Positions 5,722 to 10,092 of a stretch of DNA of 10,092 bases are shown piece after piece (position 1 is the first letter of the stretch; the number at the start of each line of letters is the position of its first letter). The stretch spans positions 1 through 10,092 of the forward strand of contig JAEZWL010000079.1 in assembly GCA_023420245.1 (NCBI GenBank). The letters are read 5' to 3'. Source of the DNA: Bacillota bacterium. GTDB taxonomy: Bacteria > Bacillota > Clostridia > Oscillospirales > Acutalibacteraceae. The notes under the pieces are model-generated. The model worked only from the letters and a program-made list of their open reading frames with translations, made no database searches and had not been told where the DNA came from. The translations under genes were made by a program, and so were the position numbers.

Positions 5722-6507
5722 ATGATAGAAAAAGTAATTGAAATCGTACGGAAAAGCAGTTACATGCTGAAAAATCGGGATTTCACGGTACAATGCAAGG
5801 AGACTGCTTCAAACAATGTGACCAACGTGGATGAATCCGTACAGTTCTTTTTAAAGGAGCATCTGCTGCCTCTGGTTGAGAACTGCGGCTTTGTCGGTGA
5901 AGAAAGCGACAAACAGGACTACGAGAAACCGAATCTTTGGATTGTTGATCCCATTGACGGAACCGCGAATTTTATTCGGGACATCGGATTCAGTGCAATA
6001 TCTGTCGCGCTGGTAACGAACGGAGAACCTGTTCTGGGCGTGGTTTACCATGTTTACCGGGATGAAATGTTTTACGCCGAGAAGGGGCGGGGCGCCTATT
6101 TAAACGGAAAACAAATCTTCGTTTCAGACCGTGATTTGGAGCACTCCCTGTTCTGCACGGCAATGAGCCTGTATCAAAAGGAATTTGCAAAGCCTTGTCT
6201 CAATATCATTGAAAAAGCGTACCAGAAATGCGACGATATCCGGCGCATGGGCTCCGCCGCATTGGAGCTTGCCTTTCTGGCCGGCGGAAGGGTTGATCTG
6301 TATTTTGAAATGCGTCTGTTTCCATGGGATTTCGCTGCGGCAGAGGTGTTAATTCGGGAGGCAGGCGGCTATGTAGGCACCATCGGATTTGACCACACCG
6401 TATTCGACCGTCCTATCCCATTGATCTGCGCCAACACGAAGGAAAATTACGCTTATCTGCGGCGGCTGGTTTTGGATGAGATACCGGTCATACCGTATGA
6501 GGATTAA
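5722..6507 (+). CDS. Inositol-monophosphatase-family phosphatase
   Basis: This 261-residue protein is complete and of normal family length. GAAGG (5711-5715) lies 6 bases before the ATG. All Mg-dependent catalytic motifs are present: GEES (59-62, metal-binding Glu), DPIDGTANF (76-84, with Asp76 and Asp79 as metal ligands) and PWDFAAAEVLIREAGG (from 201, with Trp202-Asp203). RRMGSAALELAFLAGGRVD (174-192) is the family substrate-pocket segment. Members remove phosphate from myo-inositol-1-phosphate, sugar phosphates, histidinol phosphate or PAP, so the exact substrate is open. It is divergent from the dehydrogenase-aminotransferase operon and has its own promoter. The neighbourhood suggests a cyclitol or sugar phosphate substrate (inferred). 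A short hairpin (6498-6505 with 6518-6525) overlaps the stop codon but has no T-run. Confidence 0.92.
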   Translation: MIEKVIEIVRKSSYMLKNRDFTVQCKETASNNVTNVDESVQFFLKEHLLPLVENCGFVGEESDKQDYEKPNLWIVDPIDGTANFIRDIGFSAISVALVTNGEPVLGVVYHVYRDEMFYAEKGRGAYLNGKQIFVSDRDLEHSLFCTAMSLYQKEFAKPCLNIIEKAYQKCDDIRRMGSAALELAFLAGGRVDLYFEMRLFPWDFAAAEVLIREAGGYVGTIGFDHTVFDRPIPLICANTKENYAYLRRLVLDEIPVIPYED

Positions 6508-6562
6508 CCGAAGAAAAAATCCTCACGATGATTCCAACAGAACATTTATAGTCACCCAATAG

Positions 6563-6676
6563 AAAGAGCACCGCTCAGAAGTAACTTGATATGCTTCCTT
6601 TATGAGAGACAGTGAAAAAACAAACACTGTTCATCATGAAGGGAGCATATCAAACTATCTGAAAGGTGCTCTCTTT
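6563..6676. repeat. Long imperfect inverted repeat, MITE-like or terminator hairpin
   Basis: Arms of about 50 bases (6563-6614 and 6625-6676) pair at most positions around a 10-base A-rich loop. The best blocks are AGAGCACC with GGTGCTCT at the tips, TTGATATGCT with AGCATATCAA in the middle, and CAGTG with CACTG at the loop. There is no ORF inside and no clear target-site duplication. It lies between convergent genes, so it may simply end both transcripts. The size and near-palindromic form also fit a small non-autonomous mobile element. Confidence 0.5.
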
Positions 6677-6711
6677 GCCATATAAAAGCTCTAAGCTGTG
6701 TAGCGAATTCC

Positions 6712-6741
6712 AATATTCTCCGGCTGTGCCGGGGGAGTATT
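6712..6741. terminator. GC-rich hairpin after the flavoprotein gene
   Basis: CTCCGGC and GCCGGGGG pair around a TGT loop, extended by AT pairs with a bulge. The hairpin starts 11 bases after the flavoprotein stop on the minus strand. There is no good T-run, so it is a weak terminator call. The CCGGC-NNN-GCCGG core recurs at 8012-8032 and 8227-8249. Confidence 0.4.
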
Positions 6742-6751
6742 CTGAAAAGCC

Positions 6752-7372
6752 TTACCGGATAAAATTTGTGCGCGCAACCGGCTCATACTCCGGCTTTTTA
6801 ATGTTATGCTGATTTCCAAGCTCAATACACCGTAACAGCCACGACATATTCCTGCCTAAGGTACGCATTGTCTGCAAGCCCTCCAGATCCTGTTCCACAT
6901 CCTCCGCCCTGGAGCCATGAACCTGATTCCAGTACTGAGAAGCCACTACATGCATATTGCTCATTCCAAAGTAATGGTTAATCTGGTCAAACGCGGCGCT
7001 TGCCCCGCCCCGTCGGCAGCTTACTACGGAGGCTGCCAGCTTGTTTTCGTAACCGCTCCCAGCCACAAATACACGATCCAGCAGAGACTTCGTCTGACCT
7101 GACATCCCGGCATAATACACCGGGCTACCCACGATTAATGCATCCGCCTCTTTGACTTTTGCGATTACATCATTAACAATATCGTCACCAAAAACACATT
7201 TGCCTGTTTTCTTACAGTTGAAACAAGCGGTGCATCCGCGAATTGCATTTTTCCCAGTTTGAACCAGCTCGTAATCAATCCCGTTTCGGTCAAATTCCTT
7301 TGCCACTTCCATCAGAGCGGTATAGGTACAGCCCTTTTCATTCGGACTCCCGTTAATTAATAAAACTTTCAT
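6752..7372 (-). CDS. Flavodoxin-family iron-sulfur flavoprotein / NADPH-dependent FMN reductase-like
   Basis: This is a 206-residue protein. AGGAGG (7380-7385) lies 7 bases before ATG 7372. The N-terminus MKVLLINGSPNEKGCTYTAL is the FMN-phosphate-binding beta-alpha unit of the NADPH-dependent FMN reductase/Isf branch. GCTACFNCKKTGKCVFGDD holds Cys47, Cys50, Cys53 and Cys59, the compact CxxCxxC-x5-C pattern that binds a 4Fe-4S cluster in archaeal and clostridial Isf proteins. ADALIVGSPVYYAGMSGQTK (76-95) is the second flavin-contact loop. It is probably a cytosolic electron-transfer flavoprotein; the partner is unknown. It is monocistronic with its own consensus promoter and does not look linked to the amino-sugar genes. 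Confidence 0.88.
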   Translation of the reverse strand: MKVLLINGSPNEKGCTYTALMEVAKEFDRNGIDYELVQTGKNAIRGCTACFNCKKTGKCVFGDDIVNDVIAKVKEADALIVGSPVYYAGMSGQTKSLLDRVFVAGSGYENKLAASVVSCRRGGASAAFDQINHYFGMSNMHVVASQYWNQVHGSRAEDVEQDLEGLQTMRTLGRNMSWLLRCIELGNQHNIKKPEYEPVARTNFIR

Positions 7373-7398
7373 TTTCGTACCTCCTCTTGTAAACGGTA

Positions 7399-7427
7399 GT
7401 ATAGCAAATCAAATGTTTCTTGTCAAT
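7399..7427 (-). promoter_or_regulatory. Sigma-A promoter of the flavoprotein gene
   Basis: On the minus strand TTGACA (7427-7422), exactly 17 bases, then TATACT (7404-7399) preceded by TGC. The leader is about 20 bases and contains the ribosome binding site. Confidence 0.85.
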
Positions 7428-7490
7428 GAATCGTCTTATATTGTGAAAGGCACGCACGTTGCTGTCTGTTTGTGTGATTCCCTTCTCCCT

Positions 7491-7913
7491 TTAAATCATC
7501 TTTCCGGCGACCGGCAGCTTATGAAGAACCGGATGCACCGCATGGCAGGAATTGAACGATGGTGACCAATCCTTTCCGGCAGTCAAGCCAAAATGCTTTG
7601 AAGAGGACCACGCCACATTTCCGGTTACATCGTATACAATACCATTCACCGCTACGTAAGACGGTTTTCCATCCTTTCCGTCATAATAAGCAAGCTCCTC
7701 AACAGTGAAAAAGCGCGAATCCGGAGAAGTATCCGAATTATCTGCCGTAATAGAATAAGATTCCAAGCTATTCACCAAATACAAATCATAAACTTTACAT
7801 TTGATATGATTGAGAACACTCAGCCTCGCCTCATCACTGATAGCATTATAAAGAAGATTCAGGCAGGAGTCTATTTCGTTTATGATTTTATTACTCTCAT
7901 CGCGTCGATTCAT
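7491..7913 (-). CDS. Cytochrome-b5-like heme/steroid-binding domain protein
   Basis: This is a 140-residue protein. AAGGGGG lies about 6 bases before ATG 7913. Residues 1-66 form a charged, probably helical N-terminal part (residues 8-50 look like two helices) that I do not recognise. Residues 68-140 are a cytochrome-b5-type domain: FFTVEELAYYDGKDGKPSYV, AVNGIVYDVT, then HFGLTAGKD and a His-rich ending with CHAVHPVLHKLPVAGKM. The clostridial members of this family are small, soluble and rarely studied. His107 and the His residues at 124, 127 and 131 are candidate heme ligands. There is no signal peptide or membrane anchor. Flanking genes give no functional link. A 400-base hairpin-rich region lies upstream and no convincing promoter was picked there. 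Confidence 0.85.
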   Translation of the reverse strand: MNRRDESNKIINEIDSCLNLLYNAISDEARLSVLNHIKCKVYDLYLVNSLESYSITADNSDTSPDSRFFTVEELAYYDGKDGKPSYVAVNGIVYDVTGNVAWSSSKHFGLTAGKDWSPSFNSCHAVHPVLHKLPVAGKMI

Positions 7914-8011
7914 CCCTTTCCCCCTTTGCCGTGTTATAATATTTTTTATTATAATCCTGCGTGTTTTATGTATGGATTGCTCTCTTTTTCTAAGAAATTG
8001 TTAAATAGTAA

Positions 8012-8032
8012 CCCCCCGGCACAGCCGGGGGG
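8012..8032. terminator. Perfect 9-bp GC hairpin
   Basis: CCCCCCGGC (8012-8020) pairs with GCCGGGGGG (8024-8032) around ACA. No T-run follows on either strand, so its termination activity is uncertain. On the minus strand it lies about 100 bases upstream of the cytochrome-b5-like gene. Confidence 0.45.
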
Positions 8033-8226
8033 GGCTTTAATATGCGGGCAAAGCCCTGTTTTGCTGGCTACACCTCAAGGCGCGCGGGGCTTTCTCACCC
8101 CCTACCCCCTCCCTACCAAAGCCCTTCACGTTTCATGAAAACCGCCTATGTTGCTTTGAAAACACAACCAGAAGGATTGTAGGTAAGGTTCAGCTTTCAT
8201 TTTTGCTCACCGCTAAAGCTTTTTTG

Positions 8227-8249
8227 AACTCCCGGCTATGCCGGGAGTT
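8227..8249. terminator. Perfect 10-bp hairpin with short T-tract
   Basis: AACTCCCGGC (8227-8236) pairs with GCCGGGAGTT (8240-8249) around TAT. It is followed on the plus strand by TTT and preceded by a run of six T. It is the closest terminator-like structure to the CooS-family stop besides 8269-8299. Confidence 0.5.
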
Positions 8250-8268
8250 TTCGGATGACAATAGGATA

Positions 8269-8299
8269 CGGCGGGAAGACCGGTTCGATCTTCCCGCCG
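8269..8299 (-). terminator. Hairpin downstream of the CooS-family gene
   Basis: An 11-bp perfect stem (8269-8279 with 8289-8299, CGGCGGGAAGA type) has a 9-base loop and sits 21 bases past the stop codon on the minus strand. The stem is strong but there is no T-run. It may protect the 3' end or end transcription together with 8227-8249. Confidence 0.5.
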
Positions 8300-8320
8300 C
8301 AGCGATTTCCTCAAGAACGC

Positions 8321-10092
8321 TTAATCTAACCCCAGTTCTCTGCGTTTTTTCATGATGTGTTCCTCGATATTGTTTGCCACTTCGACCGGGTCATCGCCAA
8401 GCGCAACCCTGCCGCCTGTCAGCGACTCTACATCCTGCGTCATCAGCTTGACCAGCTGCGGCGCTCCGGTGATAAAGGGCGTCGGCGACAGGTGCGTGTA
8501 CGCGCCGTAGGCGACCGCAAAAATTCCGTCTATGGTCGCTTTTTGTTCCATCCATTCCGGAGCGGTGACCGCGATTGGCAGCTGCGGTATATCAACATCC
8601 AGAAAATCGGCGAGCGCGGTAACGAGCATTGAGATTCTTCCTGTATCGGTACAGGTTCCAAAGCTAAGAACAGGCGGTATTTTCAGCATTGAGCAGATTT
8701 CTTTCAGCCCTTCCCCTGCCTGTTCCGATGCGTTTGCATCGCACAAGCCCGCAACCTCCAGCGCATGGTTGCCGCAGCCGCAGCTGGCGACAAGAATATC
8801 CTTTTTGATTAGCTCTTTCACCAGATTTATGGTATTCCAGTCCTGGGGACCGTTCCGCAGCGTGGAACAGCTAGCCAGGGCAACTATCCCCTTGATTTTA
8901 CCCGCTTTAATTACCTCTACCAAAGGATCCAGCTTATTGCCCAAGGCTCCGAGCACCGCCTCGGTGGAGAATCCGGAAATTGCTTTTTGAACGATTTGCG
9001 GAACATGACTTTTGATTTTGCCATGCCGCTTTTTAAAATTTTCTACGCCCAGTTCTATCAGGCGATCCGCCATTTTGTCCGCATTTTGCGGGTGATACGG
9101 CAGTAGCTCGCTCTGCCCCGGAACTCCGATAATCGTACTGACGCTTACCAGAGTAGCCTGATACTTCTCCGCATACTGATCAATGGCAGGCGGCGAGCAG
9201 TTTTCATCCATCGCCAGCACATCCACCGTACCGGTTGCAAGCAGCGGTTCGATTGTAAGCCAGTCTCCCATCAGCCCGACAAAGACATCGTCAACCTCAA
9301 ACCGCTGCAAAAGCTCCTGCCCCGTTTCAATGGAACCAACAATATGAATCCCTTTCGCTCCCGCTTCTTTTGCGCGTTGCTGAACCTGCTCTGCTCTTGC
9401 CTTTTGTATGGTTGCGACACCGACCCAAGGCTGGTGCCCATTAAACACGATATTGATATACTCGCCGTCCATAATACCCAAATCCGTATTCACTTCATGC
9501 GGAGTTGGAGTACCGTACAAAATATCCTGTACCATTTCCAGACCGATTTGTGCATTATAGATGGTCGCGATACCAAGCCGCATTGCTTTTTTGGCAAGCG
9601 AGACATAATCCCCGTCCACATTAGTCAAACAGCTTGCAACACAGTTCTGCTCCTCATGAAGAACGCCGGAGGGATAGAGGTTTAATTTCCTCCAAACCTC
9701 CTTTCGCTTTTTCGGCGCGAATGCTTCCACCATAACATTGTTTTCGTTCGGACCCTTTGACATTTCGGAGTTCAGAATATCCGCCAATTCCATCGCCATC
9801 TGATTTTCACTTTGAGTGGTATCAATGCCGACTTTTCCACACATCCATTTTAGCTTTCGGGTATCCTTGACTTGAAAACATGTTTTCCCCTGTGCGGTTT
9901 CCTTCAGGGTTCGAAACGCTTCATAGGCATGATGACTGTATGTGCCGGCGCCCATAATGTTATGAAGCAGCAGCGTCCGCATTGCCATCGCGTCCGGTCC
10001 GATCCCGCAAACTCCCTTGAGCTGCCCGCCCTTTTCACTGATGCGGCACGGACCATCGGAACAAAGCTGACAGCTTAAGCCTTCCAGACAGA
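8321..10092 (-). CDS. cooS: CooS-family (Ni-CODH-like) protein with hybrid-cluster-type ligands, 5'-truncated
   Basis: The frame is open from the right edge to stop 8321: 589 residues are visible and about 40-50 are missing from the usual ~630. The frame extends upstream past the ATG at 9988 and includes SCQLCSDGPCRI and GVCGIG, the cluster-B cysteine region, so 9988 is not the start. Counting from the Met at 9988, the active-site residues are His185 (NGHQP), Glu221 (GSIETGQE), Cys264 (DENC), Cys374 (ASCSTLRNG), Cys403/Cys405 (SCGCG), Cys446 (GTCTDTGR) and Lys483 (EWMEQKA). Standard Ni-CODHs have Cys at the Glu221 position (GxCCTGNE) and CC where this protein has SC in the D-cluster region. 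The Glu and EQKA are as in hybrid-cluster proteins (Hcp). Family membership is firm; CO oxidation is doubtful. A CODH-V-like oxo-cluster enzyme acting on hydroxylamine or a similar substrate is the better inference. Confidence 0.85.
   Translation of the reverse strand, partial: CLEGLSCQLCSDGPCRISEKGGQLKGVCGIGPDAMAMRTLLLHNIMGAGTYSHHAYEAFRTLKETAQGKTCFQVKDTRKLKWMCGKVGIDTTQSENQMAMELADILNSEMSKGPNENNVMVEAFAPKKRKEVWRKLNLYPSGVLHEEQNCVASCLTNVDGDYVSLAKKAMRLGIATIYNAQIGLEMVQDILYGTPTPHEVNTDLGIMDGEYINIVFNGHQPWVGVATIQKARAEQVQQRAKEAGAKGIHIVGSIETGQELLQRFEVDDVFVGLMGDWLTIEPLLATGTVDVLAMDENCSPPAIDQYAEKYQATLVSVSTIIGVPGQSELLPYHPQNADKMADRLIELGVENFKKRHGKIKSHVPQIVQKAISGFSTEAVLGALGNKLDPLVEVIKAGKIKGIVALASCSTLRNGPQDWNTINLVKELIKKDILVASCGCGNHALEVAGLCDANASEQAGEGLKEICSMLKIPPVLSFGTCTDTGRISMLVTALADFLDVDIPQLPIAVTAPEWMEQKATIDGIFAVAYGAYTHLSPTPFITGAPQLVKLMTQDVESLTGGRVALGDDPVEVANNIEEHIMKKRRELGLD

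Larger units (their letters stand above)
7914..8320. other. 407-base intergenic region with hairpins, no gene
   Basis: This lies between the start of the cytochrome-b5-like gene and the end of the CooS-family gene. It holds three GC-rich hairpins (8012-8032, 8227-8249, 8269-8299) and four alternating complementary blocks (GGGCTTT at 8032 and 8087, AAAGCCC at 8050 and 8118). The C-rich tract CACCCCCTACCCCCTCCCT (8097-8115) lies between the last two blocks. An AT-rich stretch just before the gene (about 7930-7960) could hold its promoter. No ORF here has a ribosome binding site or recognisable motifs. Confidence 0.6.

Noticed and set aside
7806..8138. Plus-strand ORF of 110 residues
   Set aside because: It is antisense to the start of the cytochrome-b5-like gene, has no ribosome binding site and runs through GC hairpins and C-rich tracts.
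8206..8224. Another LacI-type operator around CTAAAGCTTTTTT
   Set aside because: Only the AAAGCTTT centre matches; the outer bases differ and no start site or regulated gene is adjacent.
8321..9988. Complete gene starting at ATG 9988
   Set aside because: The frame stays open to the right edge and the upstream residues contain the cluster-binding CxxC and GPCR motifs, so the gene starts outside the window.
8321..10092. Plain hydroxylamine reductase (Hcp)
   Set aside because: Overall motifs (YGTPTPHEV, NGHQPW, GxPGQSELLPYHP, final GDDPVEVA) and the length follow the CooS family; only the cluster ligands resemble Hcp.

Overview
The window looks like a chromosomal piece of an anaerobic, probably spore-forming, Clostridia-type Firmicute. 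The reasons are strong AGGAGG-type ribosome binding sites, consensus sigma-A promoters with 17-base spacers, a CO-dehydrogenase/hybrid-cluster-like enzyme, an iron-sulfur flavoprotein, a clostridial cytochrome-b5-like protein and a YvlD-type membrane protein. The genus cannot be fixed from the sequence alone.

Layout. (1) 1-797, minus strand: the start of a methionine-rich protein built from at least 18 copies of an 11-residue repeat, running off the left edge. The long plus-strand frame over the same bases is its antisense shadow. A sigma-K-like promoter sits upstream. (2) 949-1448, plus strand: a possible 21-residue ORF, a four-helix holin-family membrane protein and a strong terminator. (3) 1608-5452: a LacI-family regulator (plus strand, own promoter) faces a three-gene minus-strand operon across a bidirectional terminator. 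In transcription order the operon holds a Gfo/Idh/MocA dehydrogenase, a 66-residue in-frame remnant of glutamate dehydrogenase and a DegT/StrS PLP aminotransferase. The operon has a perfect TTGACA-17-TATAAT promoter followed at once by a perfect 28-bp palindrome. Related sites lie ahead of the aminotransferase and at the regulator's own promoter. (4) 5661-6507, plus strand: an inositol-monophosphatase-family phosphatase with its own promoter. (5) 6563-7427: a long intergenic hairpin, then a minus-strand iron-sulfur flavoprotein with a consensus promoter. (6) 7491-7913, minus strand: a cytochrome-b5-like heme/steroid-binding protein, followed by about 400 bp of hairpin-rich non-coding DNA. (7) 8321-10092, minus strand: a CooS-family protein, 5'-truncated by the window edge.

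How the genes may work together. Dehydrogenase, glutamate-dependent aminotransferase and sugar/cyclitol phosphatase under a LacI regulator are the steps needed to turn a sugar or cyclitol phosphate into an amino sugar or aminocyclitol. The logic matches the Bacillus subtilis ntd (kanosamine) locus and the first steps of streptidine synthesis. The glutamate dehydrogenase remnant fits an older operon that also supplied the amino donor. The CooS-family protein carries a Glu where Ni-CODHs have a cluster-C Cys, plus an EQKA motif. Both are typical of hybrid-cluster proteins, so it is probably not an ordinary CO dehydrogenase.
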